DNA of 64,000 bases from Caenorhabditis elegans. Taxonomy: Eukaryota; Nematoda; Chromadorea; Rhabditida; Rhabditidae. Of the stretch, positions 25,337 to 37,690 are shown piece by piece; position 1 is the stretch's first letter, and each line of letters begins with the position of its first letter. The DNA lies in contig NC_003280.10 of assembly GCF_000002985.6 (NCBI RefSeq), forward strand, positions 14,008,501 through 14,072,500, given 5' to 3'. The notes under the pieces were generated by a model. That model had not been told where the DNA came from. It ran no database searches and worked only from the letters and a program-made list of their open reading frames with translations. Made by a program: the position numbers and the translations under genes.

Positions 25337-28300
25337 TCAATTCTTGACGGTGGTGGTTTTGATAAACTGGGCCAATTGCTCATAGGCACCGGCGGTGAGC
25401 TTCGGGTAGAGGGAGAGAAGAGCTGGAGATGACATGGCCGTGGAGAGTTGTTGTTTCTGGAATTAGTTATATTTAATTTCAAAATAGAAATTAATAAGCG
25501 CAAATCACAAACTAGTAGCAGTGTATTTTTTCTACACTTTTACGACTTTAAAGGTCTCGCTACGCGCCATCCATCGATTTTTGGAGCGCGTGGCGAGACC
25601 ATTTTGAATAAATGCGCCCTTCTTTAAAGTCGTGAAAGTTGGAAAAAATACACTGTCAGAGTGTCCCATATTGGTTTGATCTACGTAGATCTACAAAAAA
25701 TGCGGGAGTTGAGACGCAGAGTTCCCAACTGAATTCGCATGGTTAAGAACGTGCTGACGTCACATTTTTTTTGGCGAAAAATTCCCGCATTTTTTGTAGA
25801 TCAAACCGTAATGGGACAGCATGTCACCACGTGATGTAGCTCTCATTTTCTAAGATCTTTAAAACGAGCCGAGATATCAGCTTTTCTGTATTTTGGAGTA
25901 AAATCAAAGTGTTGGTGTTTGCAGCACAGGTCCAGCGAGTGTGAAGAGACACAGACGTCCCGGGACCCAGGGCGCGGGAGCAAGAAGAGCCGATTTGTGT
26001 CGATTTACGGAGGAATGTCTGTGTCTCTTCAACTCTAGATCTACGAGTGCTTAAACGGGAGCTCTAAAAAATTCAACTCCCCATGTATACTTACCAAAAA
26101 ATCAGAATTCGGCGAGATCGGCAACGCTGCAGGAATCGGCGTAATCACTGGCGCCGGCGTAGAAACCACTGGCGGTGTCACAATCGGCAGAGGAAGCTTG
26201 ATCCCAGACGCGATCAGCTGCTGGGCTAACGCCACAAAGTTGATATTTCCCAACGAGATCGGCTGTACCGGAGCCGGCTTTGGTTTTGGTGGCGGTGGCG
26301 GTGGCGGCAGTGGCGGCAGTGGCGGACGGTTACACAGTACACGTATCGCGTCTGCCGAGACATTCTTGAGCAACGCGTGCTCTCTTAACACGAACTCCAT
26401 TGGAGTCAAAAGTTTGGCGTCGCGATCGAGATTGGCGAATTGCTCGGCGAGCTGCTGGATTTCTTGTCGCGTGGCTTTGGAGGCATTGTCGAAGTGGCGC
26501 ATGTTGTCGAACTCTCCTTTGGAAACGTCGAAGTTCGCTGACGCTCGACTCTTAAAGTTCGGATCCTTCATCTTTGCCTTCCATTCTTGCTGCTGCGTGA
26601 CGACTTTATGTGTGAAATCGGACTCCTTCACCCACAAATTGTATTCTTCAGGCGATTTCAGGAATAAAGCCTCGAGAGCTGCATCGTCCATTTTGTTAAG
26701 CTGCTCGATGATGACTGCCTCAAATTTGTTTCTAGGCTTTAGGCCTTTGGATCCAGATGGTCCGAGGAAGTCGGCAATATGGAGATTCTCCATCTTCTTC
26801 TTGTTCCTCAACTTGCACTTCTCAATATCTGCATCTCTATCCACAATCTCCTCGCCTTCCTCTTCTTCATCAGCTTCCCAGCCGTTGTCCGCGGCCACCG
26901 GCACAGGTGTCTCCATAGCGGGTCTCTTCGGCGGCGCCTGATGCGGCGCAGCTTCATCGTATTCACGCTTGCCAGCTCTGTGCGAGTTCAGGACAAATTT
27001 ATTCCAGGCTTCCAGGTTCTCATTGGATTTATCGAATACTTCAATAAGCCGAATCCACTGGAAGCTGTTACAGCCGGTGTGCACAAAACCGCTCGGCTTG
27101 ATCGGATAGTGATGGTGCATGATGAAGTCGGTCGGTGTGAACTTTCCCTCACAATGCTGGCATTCGATGCATCGCATGTTCCGCCGATTCTTGTACCAAT
27201 AGCCGTGTGTTCCACTCTGCATCACATCCTCCTCCAAGTCATCGCTCTCCAACCATTCGCTGCAGTAGTCGATGAAGTTGACGTGCACAACGTGAACTCG
27301 ATCGGAGATGTCCCTGGAAATGGCTTTGGTTGTTTTGTTGGTCTAGCTGGTTTTTTTTGTCTTTTTTTTAGTTGAGTTTTTGGCCTTTTGACCCCGAAAA
27401 CTATTCAGATATTCAAAGAGACTCGAAAGATGATGTCTCTTCTCTCTTTTGAAAAATGAGCTTTGGCCGAGAAATTGTTTTCTTGTCGGGCTCTCTATTT
27501 AGAGTGAGAGATGCGTAGGAAGCGCGGCGTCCGGAGCTTGCTTCTAATTAGAGAGCTGCCCCGGCCTCACAGGAGTGTTTATGCTAGTGGAACTTAGGCT
27601 CGCCACACTTACCAGTTGTCGTGCTCGGCCAACGTGAGCATGCTCTCCAGGCGGAGCTCGCCCATGATCCGTTCAATGTCCGACCGGCTCATCAGGCTCA
27701 GCGATGTGATGTTGAGGTTTTCGCACTCCTTGCTCTTCTCCATGACTGCTCGGAACTGGGATGGCGACGCCATTCGGATGTAGACGTTTTTGTAGCCTGG
27801 AAAATTACCTTTTCAGCAAAGTCCTGTTAAAAGGGTCGAGGGTGCCTGGTGTTCCCGAGAGAGATCATGCTAAAAGAAAAAAAAACTTACGAAGCAAATT
27901 CTGAAACGACATCTGATCCTTCTTGTCCTTCTTTGTGAGCATATCATCGAGAATCTCAATCGGCAGGTGTGGCTCCCCATCGATGGACAACGCTGGGACA
28001 CGGACTCTGCAAGAATTTTGAATTTTTTTTTCCGAGGTCTAGACGGAACTAGTCAAACTAGTCGCCTGGATAACAAAATAAAATAGAGTGAACACGCTGC
28101 CCTATCGAAAACATGGAAGTGCACCATGTTTTTGTGGAAATATTTTTGCTGTTTTTTAGACGATGACGCCATTGACTTCTTGGTCTTGTGATTGTTTTTT
28201 GAAAATAAAACTACGCTACTAGGCTTGTTGTCCCAGACTTCTCGCTGCACCCCCAAAGCTTTACGCTGACCTTTGCTCAGGTTGAAGTGGCGGCGGGGCG

Positions 28301-29214
28301 AAATATGTGTACGTACAGGATGTGCTCTTTTGAGCTCCGACAAAATGTTGCAGGCTCCTTCTTCTTTTTCTTCTTTTTCTGCTGCAGCTACTCCTCACCC
28401 TCATGTGACATTGTGAGGGGCGCGCGCGCCTCAAATGTGAATGCATAATGATTTGGGACCCCTTGGCTAGACACTAGTAAGAAGGAAGAAGTGCGCGGAG
28501 AAAAAAGCAATGGGATAGAATGAGGAAGGGGAGAGATGTGATTTTTGGAGTCCCTCTCTTTTTTTTGTGTTGCTTAATGTTTTTTGAGGATATATGTCGA
28601 GCAGGTGAAATTAAATGTGACTCATTAGGGGGTTTTTGAGACTCTCGACATTTGGTTCTAGGTTTCGCGATTTTGAAAAAGCGAGGAGATTGAAACTCCG
28701 CAGAAATCTAAGCCTAAGCCTAAGCTTGAGACAAAGCCAGAGCCTAAGCCTAAGCTTAATCCTAAGCCTAAGCTTAATCCTAAAAGTCTATTTGTCAGCA
28801 AAAAAGAAAAAAAGTTGAAATTCCGTAGGAATCTTAGCATAGGACTAAACCTAAATTAAAGGATAAGGTTAAGCCTGAAGTGAAGCCTAAGCTTAAGCCG
28901 AAGCCTAGGCCCAAACTTAAGCCTAAGTCTAAGCCTAAGCCCATTTTTCAGCAGTAAAAGTCTGCTCACCCCAACAACCAAATCCACAAGAATCTCCCCG
29001 GATCGCTATACTTCTTCTGATGGATCACAATCCCATCGGCTCGAGAATCCTTCCGCTTCGCCGACGTCGACGGTTGCCCATCATCATCGTCGTCTGATCT
29101 CGTCTCCTCATGCAACGCCTTCAAGTTCGCAATCAATGGATCAATGTCCATGAGGTCTGGGGTTCGGTGCTCCGGCTCCACCTGCTGCGAGGAGCCGATC
29201 GGCGAGTCGGACAT
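25337..29214 (-). CDS. daf-5: DAF-5, Ski/Sno-family SMAD cofactor
   Basis: Exons 29214-28970, 28006-27891, 27796-27613, 27313-26095, 25456-25337 give 627 aa, the length I recall for DAF-5. An acidic N-terminal region (RSDDDDDG) precedes the Ski/Sno/Dac homology domain (about 75-160). Next comes the SAND-like Smad4-binding domain: Cys199, Cys230, Cys233, Cys236 (CIECQHC), His248-250 and Cys263 supply the likely zinc ligands, followed by FQWIRL. A Pro-run linker (PPLPPLPPPPPPP) and a Pro/Ile-rich tail follow. DAF-5 works with the DAF-3 co-SMAD in the nucleus; the dauer TGF-beta pathway (DAF-7, DAF-1/4, DAF-8/14) antagonises the pair. TATTACAG just before the ATG (exon start 29221) looks like a trans-splice or 5' UTR acceptor. 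Intron 1 (963 bp) carries a GTCTAGAC SMAD palindrome and telomere-like repeats; the last intron holds three palindromic repeats. Confidence 0.97.
25519..25655. mobile_element. 137-bp palindromic repeat in daf-5 last intron
   Basis: Ends CAGTGTATTTTTTC and its inverse; arms contain ACGACTTTAAAG and GGTCTCGC. A short foldback element with no coding content. Confidence 0.8.
25662..25818. mobile_element. 157-bp palindromic repeat in daf-5 last intron
   Basis: Ends TGTCCCATATTGGTTTGATC and its near-inverse; inner arms carry ACAAAAAATGCGGGA. A repeat of this wording is, from memory, common in C. elegans. Confidence 0.8.
25926..26033. repeat. GC-rich hairpin related to the 12.7-kb hairpin
   Basis: GAAGAGACACAGAC (25942) pairs with GTCTGTGTCTCTTC (26018). 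The interior has CCGGGACCC and GATTTGTGTCGATTTACG as in 12721-12938. Confidence 0.75.
28690..28945. repeat. telomere-like CCTAAG repeats in daf-5 intron 1
   Basis: Many CCTAAGCCTAAGC and CCTAAGCTTAATCC units, the reverse complement of the TTAGGC family, interrupted by two 30-bp non-repeat pieces. Ends about 25 bp from the exon 1 donor. Confidence 0.85.
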
Positions 29215-29220
29215 ATAGGA

Positions 29221-29224
29221 TCTG
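29221..29224 (-). promoter_or_regulatory. splice or trans-splice acceptor before daf-5 ATG
   Basis: TATTACAG on the minus strand ends at 29222, seven bases before the start codon, the usual geometry of an SL1 site; a 5' UTR exon further upstream is the alternative. Confidence 0.55.
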
Positions 29225-30199
29225 TAATAAGGAAATGAATTAGGTAAGGGTGGGTGGGAGGAAGCAGCGAAAATGCAAAATATGTACAGACGAAATATAT
29301 ATTTATCAGAATAACAATGATGTGGCATATTGACACACAGAACACAAATCACATGTGATGTGTGAGGATAGATGAGCTGGCCTGGCGCAAAAATCTGTGA
29401 AAGGTGTTAAATGAGGAATTAGACGGCGAGACAGAAACTCTGCTCCGCCCCAGAAGGCGTGTCTTTTTGCTGCTTCTCGTGTGCCCGCCGCTATCCGCCC
29501 ATTTCGTGTTGAACTCTTGACCATCGACTAGCTGCGAGAGCACAAACAGACGCTATTGACACAATATAGTAAAATTTACTATGCCAGACTTGAGAGCCCG
29601 AACATTTTGAGTTTCGAAATGAAAAATAGGAAAAAAAAAAAGATTATCAGAGATCTTGGAGGATTAGGATTAACTACAATAACAAAGAAGAACACGAAAA
29701 GTGTGACGGAATTGATGAAGGTGGATATAGTCTTATAGGTCAAGATTTACATATGATCTTACACTTTTGAAAGTTACGAAAAAACATTGTGATTTGGAGG
29801 CTAGGACGTCTAGAGATATTTCCGGTAGTAGCCCAGAAATTAGAAAATTGAAATATGAACTTCTAAGAAAATCAGTAAAAAAATGTAGCACCACAAATGT
29901 ATGTAGTCTAGACCCCCGAAGAAATCGGACGGACATTGCAACATTGGGTTCCTATCGCAAAGCCAAGTGGGCGAGAAAGAAGAGGGACAGATGAAGAGTG
30001 AGACAGTGCTGGCGGTAGTAGGTGGGAGGGGGGAGGAGGAACTACGTACGATCTTTTGATTCGTATGGTCTTGTTGGAAATGTGTTTGTATATGCGAAAA
30101 GATAGATAGAAGATGGGGTGGTGGTGGAGCAAAGAGCAATAAGTTGTTGTTGTTGCGAAAAAGCTTATAGCTGTGTCGGTGGCGTAGATACAAAAATGT

Positions 30200-31450
30200 T
30201 TTAAATTGGCAAAATGTAGAAAAAAATTTGCTGAACATTTTTTTAGTTGACAACTTTTTTATAGCATTTATAGCAATTGAGATATGGTGGCTCAAAGATG
30301 AGACAGCATAGAATTCAAAAAAAGTGCAAAAAGATTGGAGCAGTCTATCTCTACAGGAATAGGTGGAACACAAATTTAATCAACTGGCAAAAGGTAGAAA
30401 AAAATTTGCTGAATATTTTGTTAGTTAACAACTTTTTGATAGCTCACAAAGCAACCGAGATATGATGGCTCAAAATTGAAACATAGTAGTTTCAGGTGTG
30501 CAAAGATTGGAGCAGCCTATCTCTGCAGGAATTGATGATACAAAAAGTGATCAACTAAAAAATTGTACAAACTTTTTTGTTGAATATTTTGTTAGTAAAC
30601 AACTTTTTGATAACTTTCATACCCACAGAGATACATTAGCTCAAAGTTGTGACACGAGAAATAAACTTTGGAAATTCAGCGCCACATGACAAACGTCAGC
30701 GAAAATTTGAAAGAACACAAAAAACACAATGGCATATAATTATCTATAGATATTACTGCCCAAAGCCGTTCAACTCAAAAAAAATTGTGCACAATTCATG
30801 AGAAATCAAGCCAAACAACTGGAAGCTTATGCGTTATACGTGAGGAACGCGTGAGAATTTTCGAAGCCAAAATGCAGATGTATTTTTCCTACATAAACAT
30901 GAATTTTGAACACCTAATGGTTTTTGAAATTATTATTTTGCTTGAAAATAACAAGAAAAAAAAACTGCAAAAACAAGATGTGACTGAGGGATTAGCGTTA
31001 TAGACGTTATCAGTGTAGTCTGTGGAAATACAGGAAAAAAAATAATCAGAGAAAGATGTGACTTGAAACAGTTGTAGCTAGGTAGGATTAAGAGATATCA
31101 AAAAAGTTACAACTAGCAAAATGTAGAACTAATTAAGGGCTACAATTTGTGAGTTGACAACTTTTTGATAACACATATTCTAGAGGAGATATTGGAGATC
31201 AAAGCTAGCTACTTTGAATCAAGAAATACCAAAAAGGTTGTCAACTGGCATAACGTAAAACAGATTAAGAGCAACAATTTGCAAGTTGGTAACTTTTTGA
31301 TAGCGATTATGTTGAAGGAGATACAAGAGCTCAAAGTTATAGATCACAGAATCACTTAGCAAAAAGTTATCAACTAACAAAATGTAGAACTATAGTTCTA
31401 CATTTTGTTAGTTGCCCACAATTCGTTAGTGGAAAACTTTTTGATAGCGA
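30200..31450. repeat. degenerate repeats around TTAGTTGACAACTTTTTGAT
   Basis: Units of roughly 170 bp share AAAATGTAGAA, TTTTGTTAG, a TTGACAACTTTTTGATA core and a phrase like GAGATATGATGGCTCAAA. About five copies; a palindromic junction at 31371-31414 joins inverted units. Same family as 33.6-34.3 kb. Confidence 0.75.
31371..31414. repeat. perfect 44-bp palindrome
   Basis: CAACTAACAAAATGTAGAAC plus two bases, followed at once by its exact reverse complement with no loop, at a head-to-head junction of the repeat units. Confidence 0.95.
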
Positions 31451-31997
31451 CTCATTCTAGAGGCGATACGATAGGTAAACGAGGGCTTAAAGATTAAAGA
31501 CCAGTGTGACACATTTTTTATCAGGAAACAAATATGACACTTAAACATAGTAATTATCCAAAAATATGGAGCTTGGATTCTAAGAGCAAAGTACACACAC
31601 ACACGGTAACCATGGAAATGTTCAAAAACCAAAAGTGCAAAAATGATGGGGGTCCATAAATAAAGAACAAGAAACATACATAAACAACATTCCGCACCGA
31701 TATTTTCAAATACATCAGCGAGGAAAAGAGAAAAAGAGTGAAAAGTCTGGCGCCAGAGACCCCTCCCGTCGCGTCGTCTTCCACACAAACAGACACTACT
31801 AACGACTGCGACCAAACGGCGAAGCGCAAAAAAAAAAAAAAGACGGGGAGAGGACATGTGACCGAACTTTTCTTCCTCGCCGCACTTCTTCAGAGTCTCT
31901 CTCTCGTTTTCCATGTTGCTGTGCTAGCAAAGAATGTTTCTGCAGAAGAGGGCGCCGGGCGCCCGCGCGCGTGGATCGTTGAAAAATGTGGAAAGAC

Positions 31998-32005
31998 GTC
32001 TAGAC
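31998..32005. promoter_or_regulatory. palindromic SMAD element GTCTAGAC
   Basis: Exact GTCTAGAC in a GC-rich island 2.8 kb upstream of the daf-5 start. Other exact copies: 28037-28044 (daf-5 intron 1), 29906-29913, 34294-34301, 45069-45076. Confidence 0.45.
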
Positions 32006-32369
32006 GCAGTTGATGGGCTGTCTCGCCTCTTCTATCTCTCTCTCTCACTCTCTCTATCTCTGTGCATCTCTGCTCGGGCTCCTCTTCATGATGAGGTGGG
32101 CTAGACGGCATCGTTGTGCACTCTCTCGCTTTGTCTGCTCGTCTATTTCTCGTTACGTGGTTTTTTGTGCTAGATGTCGTTTTTTTTTTCTTGCCGAGCT
32201 CACGAGTTCAAGCGCTCGCTGGCTCCGCCTCTGGCGACGAAAGGGTCAAAGTAACAAGTGAGAGTATATGGATAGGCGGAGTTCCGCCGGAAATCGGATT
32301 TTGAAGACGTGAGAGTCTGAACATTTTGGGGTGTGTCGATGCACCATGTTGTTAAGAGCTACAAGGTAG

Positions 32370-32960
32370 TCGATCGAGTGTGGACGAAAGTTTGCGAAAA
32401 CTGAACAAAGTTTGACAAAAGTTGGTTGAAAGTTGACAAAAGTGGCAAAGCTTTTGATGATAAGTTAGCGAAAGTCAGACAAATTTGTCGAAAGTTTGCG
32501 AAAGTTGTCGGAAGTTTTGGAACAAGTTAGTCGAAAGCTGGCGGAAGTTAGAGAAAGCTAGTCAAAATTTGACAAAATTTGGAACAAGTTAGTCAAAAGC
32601 TGGCGGAAGTTAGAGAAAGCTAGTCAAAATCTGGCAAGACTTGAAAAAAGTTAGTCGAAAGCTGGCGGAAGTTAGAGAAAGCTAGTCAAAATCTGACAAA
32701 ATGTGGAGCAAAGTAGCCGAAAGTTGTCGGAAGTTATGAAAAAGTTAGTCAAAATCTGGAAAAATTTGGAACAAGTTAGTCGAAAGCTGGCGGAAGTTAG
32801 AGAAAGCTAGTCACAATCTGGCAAAATTTGGAGCAAAGTAGTCGAAAGTTGCCTACAGTAGGCCAAAGCCCATGTAATTTTGCCAAATGTTGAAAAAAGT
32901 TCTACTCATGGTTCGAAAGTTTGTCGAAAGATGACGAAAGTCTGAGAAAGTTCAGAAAAA
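32370..32960. repeat. tandem repeat, ~65-bp unit with GTTAGTCGAAAGCTGGCGGA
   Basis: Four to five copies of a unit built on AAGTTAGTCGAAAGCTGGCG and GTTAGAGAAAGCTAGTCA, embedded in looser GTTTGCGAAAGTTG repeats. An inverse relative fills 42.47-42.98 kb. Confidence 0.9.
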
Positions 32961-33589
32961 CTATTTCTAGCCAGAAGCTACCGTAACCCTTTCTACACAT
33001 ATTCCTCCCTCATTCATTGGACCCTTTCAATTCTTAAGACCTCCACCATCTTCCGGCGAAGAAAATGAGAAATGCGAAGACGTGAGAAATGAGAAAAACC
33101 CCCGACACTGCAGTGCCGAGCTGTCAGTCTAAGATGAGCTCCACACACACAGACCGCCTTGGAGGAATTGGACAAAAATCGGTGGGGCTCCGATGTATGT
33201 GCTCCGGGGGGCCCTCGGGGAAATTGATGGAACACTTCGAAATTGGACTACTGACATTGTGGCGAGCCGAACAAAAAATGAAATGAATGACGTTGAGTTT
33301 GAATTGATGGATTCAAAATTACAAGCTTTTAACCATGTCAAAACGGGGAAAGTGTAATGAGATGGAGGGTTAAATGTGTCGGCCAGCCAAAAAAAAAGAA
33401 AAAGAACGAGACCTTTTTCGGGTCATATAATCTCATTCGATCAGATTACGTAAATCCTCTGGTTGGCACCCAGACATTTTTCACATAATGTTTGATATTT
33501 TGGATTTTTGTTTAACGTGTTTAGTATTTGACTTAATTATTTGCTCAAGTTTTTAATATCAGTGGTCTTTGTTGTCTATGCCTATAGGG

Positions 33590-34280
33590 AAGTGCGTGTA
33601 ACTTCGTGAAAACTGAAATTGTCAAAAATTTGTTTAACGACAAAATATTTAGCACAAAATTGTTTATATTTTGTTAGTTGACAACTTTTTGATTGTGTAT
33701 CTTTGAAGTTGACTCCTGGTAGAAAGAGCTAATGGGAGAGGGTCCTGCTTTGAAGCTTTGTAACTCCGTGGGCACTAGTTTTATCAAAAATTTGTCAACA
33801 AAGAAAATGTTCAGCACAAAATTTTCTTTATTTTGTTAGTTGACAACTTTTTGATACCTCTTGTCTCTGCCGAACTATGCGCCTTTAAACTTGGACTTGA
33901 CTGAAAAGAGTAAACAAGGTGAGGGGACGCCCTGTGTTTGAAGCTCTATAACTCCATGGGTACCAGTTTTATCAAAAATTAAAAAAAATACAAACTGTTA
34001 AGCACAAATTTTCCTATATTTTGTTAGTTGACAATTTTTTGATACCTCTCGTCTCGGCAGAGCTATGCGCCTTTAAACTTGGGCATGACTGAACATAGTA
34101 AAGGGGGGAGGCTTTGCCACTTTGAAGCGCTGTAACTCCGTGGGTGCTAGTTTTATCAAAAATTTGTCAACTAAAAACATTTTTATTATAAAATTTCCTA
34201 TATTTTGGTAGTTGGCAATTTTTCGATATCACTTGTCTCTGCCAAACTATGCGCCTTTAAACTTTGGAGGTGACGCGCTA
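33590..34280. repeat. four tandem ~175-bp units
   Basis: Each unit runs: GCTCTATAACTCCATGGG, GTTTTATCAAAAATT, TTTTGTTAGTTGACAA, TTTTTGATACCTCTCGTCTC, CTATGCGCCTTTAAACTT. Starts near 33590, 33757, 33940 and 34117. Confidence 0.9.
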
Positions 34281-35169
34281 TGTTTGTAACCTTGTCTAGA
34301 CAATTGGTAGCGTACAAACAAACACGTTTTAAAAATATCAAACATTACTCATTGTTTTTTACAAAACAATGCAACTAAAAGAGCATTTTTGCACCGAAAA
34401 AAATCAATAGAACAGTAGTAGTGTCTGGCGGAGTAGAAAGGTGTGTATGTGGTAATCGGCGAGACGGATCATAATGCGCGGCAGAAGGCGAGATGCAATC
34501 TAATTGAACTCTCCCCACATGTTGTAGAGGGTGTCGGATAGTACATGCGCGTGGTCTTCACGTGAACCTATTTTTGCGGCTTTTCGCTCTATTTATAGGG
34601 CATAGGGCCCTATAGGGCCACGAAATCAGTTTATAGGGGTAATTGGTATTTTTCAAAACAACATGGTGGGAATAATATAAATTAGCTTACTAGTCAACAA
34701 CCTCCAACTTTTGAGATTAATTTTAGAATTTGTTTTCCCCCACCCGGGTGGATTCCCTTGGAGTTTGTGAAAAACATGATAACTAGATTTGAAAATGTCC
34801 AAAGTCCTCTCCTATTTCGAGAAATTTCAATTACTGTTTGAACGTGATCTTTTGATCTTTCTCCCGCGCCGCTTTCCCCGCCTTATTGACGTTTGTGGTG
34901 TCTGTGCACACGGGGGGTTTGAGCACACAGTGTGTGTGTGTATGTGTGAGCTGGCATTATGAATAGCATTTGAATTCGACTGACTTTTTGGGGGTATTAA
35001 ATATTGTTATTGGGGATGGAGTTTGATATGAAAAAAGTTTTTGGTGACACGGGTTTTGGGGAAATCAGGGGGCATCCGGAGTTATAAAATTTGGGGTAGT
35101 TTCCAAAATGTGTGCTTAGAAATGCCTAGACATATATTCAAGTTGTATGTGAAGTTGGCAAGATGATAT

Positions 35170-35410
35170 TCAGGGGTCGGCGGCAATTGCCGATTTGCCG
35201 GAACTTTTTCATTCCGGCAATTTGCTGGTTTGCCGTTTTTCCGGCAAATGTCGTCAAATCGGCAATTTGAAGGTTTGCCGATTTGCCGGAAATTTTCAAT
35301 TCTGACAATTTGCCGATTTGCCGTAAATGTTTAATTCCGGCAATTTGCCTATTTGTCGGAAATTTTCAATTCCGGCAACTTGCCGACTAGCCGGAAATGC
35401 TCAATTCCGC
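35170..35410. repeat. TTGCCGGAAATTTTCAATTC array
   Basis: Five to six ~40-bp units of the CGGCAA/TTGCCG family. Confidence 0.85.
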
Positions 35411-36189
35411 TCTAGGTAACCTCAAATAAGCTGTGCCAAAATTCGTATAACTTGAACCTTTTGAACTTGAAATCTAGTTATCTTTTGAACTCTATGTCGC
35501 CAAAACTACACTATATATACACTAATGAAATTAGCTGCTCAATCTCTAAATCTAAACAAAACTAGACGATTCTCCCCGCCTCCCACATCCGCCGGGGGAT
35601 TTCCAAAGCACATTGCGGCGTGTTTTAATACTGCGCTTAAATGATCTTTTGATACTTGTTAGTCTCGAGCTTTCGTCTAATTCCATATTCCAGAAGGCGA
35701 AAAAAGTAATTTAGTATTCTTCGAACCATGTTTTTTTTTTCAATTAACTCGGCATTTTTCGTTAGTATACATATATCTATCGTAGATATCATAACTTCCG
35801 TCTCTTATCCTATACTACACCCATTCTTGAAACCTGACTCCAAAACGTTTCAGGGGGCACGGGGGCACGTGATGACAGACGACTAGACACCGTTCTCTGT
35901 GTCTCGGACCTTATCATTACTCTCTTCGGCAAACTTTGTCGAGCACAAAAAGAGCAGCCGTACGGCGGGAGCTGGCGACGCACACTGCGTGCAAAACCCG
36001 AAGAAATTACAAATGTGTTTACGAGAACAAAAAAAATGGCTAAGAAAGAGAAGAAGATGAAGCAGAACAGAGAAAGAGAGAAAGAGCAACTATCTTAGTC
36101 TGAAATTGGATGACGTGGTGGAGAGACACCCCGGAGGAGCTCAGGGTACAAAAGAACAGAAATTGAAGGGAAAAATAATAATGATGAGG

Positions 36190-36680
36190 AATTTTAAATA
36201 GGTAGGTTCTTAGAGGGTCAATTCTGGAAACTGCCAACTTATGATATAAGTTGTTAAAGTATTTAGGTACTTACCACACACTAGTTAGATGGTCAATTTT
36301 TGAACTTGTGAATTTATGGCAGAAACTGAAAATGCAACTAGATACCTAGAAGATCAATTCATCATATTAGTTGAAGTTTTTGAAATTGTCAACTAATATG
36401 ATAGGTATATAGGTACCTAAAGAGCCAATATCAAAATTGAAACTACCAATTGAAACAAAAAATGCCTAGAAGGTAGAATTTTGAAACTTCCAACTTATAA
36501 ATTGAGTTGAAAAAATATCTAGATACCTAGAACGGCAACTTGTCATATTATACATATCCTGTAGGTACTTTATTTGAAAGTACCTAGTTGGTCAATTTTA
36601 AAAACTGCCAACTTATGAACGTGCCAAATTTTGAAACTTTCAATGTGAACTTTTTAAAGCAATTCAAAACACCTAAGGCA
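36190..36680. repeat. ~60-bp degenerate tandem repeat with TACCTAGA and CCAACTTATGA
   Basis: Seven or so units alternating GGTCAATTTT, AAACTGCCAACTTATGA and TAGGTACCTAG. Confidence 0.8.
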
Positions 36681-37139
36681 ATTGAGGTTGAAATTTTATT
36701 TTTTAATTTTTTAATTCCAAAAATTCAATAATGCCTGCCGACGTAACATAACAGTTCAGAAAATATTCGCCGTAGCAAACGAATTGTTTTCTAATCTTTG
36801 TAACCTCCCATCAAAACTAAAGAAAATGGTCGGCCTGTGATGAGAAAACCTGCCATATAAGGGGACAAAAATAGGCAGCAGCAGTGGCGGCTGGGGGGAG
36901 AAGTGAAACCGACGACGGGGTTAGAAGTAAACATGGTTGTCTGATCAAAGATTTTCTGTTCCAATGAACTAGTCACGTGGAATGGGATAATAAGTAGAAG
37001 CTTTACAGATGTTACAAAATGTGCATGATTCAGCGTACATCAAGAAGAAAATTTGTGGTTTGTGACTTATTATGTAAAATAGCAGAAAGTTTGATGAAAA
37101 TTAGAGAAAAAAGCGAAGAAAAATGATCAAAATTGCCGC

Positions 37140-37690
37140 CATTGGGCTGATTCGGGTTCCGACCAATCAGCAAGTGGCAATGGGCGTGGCTAACGTCGCT
37201 GATCGGTGGTGCTGCTCTGTTTGTGCGGAGAGTTAAAAACCCGAATAAATGTATTGATAATTGGCTCTTAATCTGATTTTCAAAAACTAAAAACTTGAAA
37301 TTGGCCATATGAGGGTTTCGACCAATCAGCAATTTGCAATGGGCGTGGCCAACGTCGCTAATTGGTCGGTGCTTCTCTGCTTGCGCGGGAAGCTTGAGTT
37401 CAAATATGTGTATTGATAATGTGCTCAAAAGTATTGAGCACGACTACACTAGGTTTATCTTTGTCCAGATAAAAGTGCAGACTAAACAGCAACTTGTCAG
37501 GGGCGTGGTCAGCGGTGCTGATTGGTCGGTTCTCAATTATTTGAAAGTTTTGAAAATTTCCAGCCTAAAGCTATCTAAAACTTAGGACTGTCAATATTTT
37601 ATGGAGCTAGGATAAATTGGCTGAAAAATCTGCCTACCAATCAGCGGCGTTGGCCACGCCCACTGTGAGTTGCTGATTGGTTGAATGAAT
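37140..37690. repeat. CCAATCAGC + GGGCGTGGC module, four copies
   Basis: CCAATCAGCAAGTGGCAATG followed by GGGCGTGGC and GTCGCTGATCGGT at about 37160; close copies at about 37320 and 37487, and an inverted one at 37635-37682. Each holds a CCAAT box and a KLF/SP-type GC box in fixed spacing. Confidence 0.85.

Noticed and set aside
26198..27375. Plus-strand ORFs of 247 and 198 codons at 26.2-27.4 kb
   Set aside because: Antisense shadows of the large daf-5 exon; Gly runs are the reverse of the daf-5 Pro run and no start or splice context fits.
31426..31914. 162-codon minus ORF
   Set aside because: Cys- and Phe-rich, no domain, runs from repeat DNA into a GC-rich island; no supporting splice or poly-A signals.
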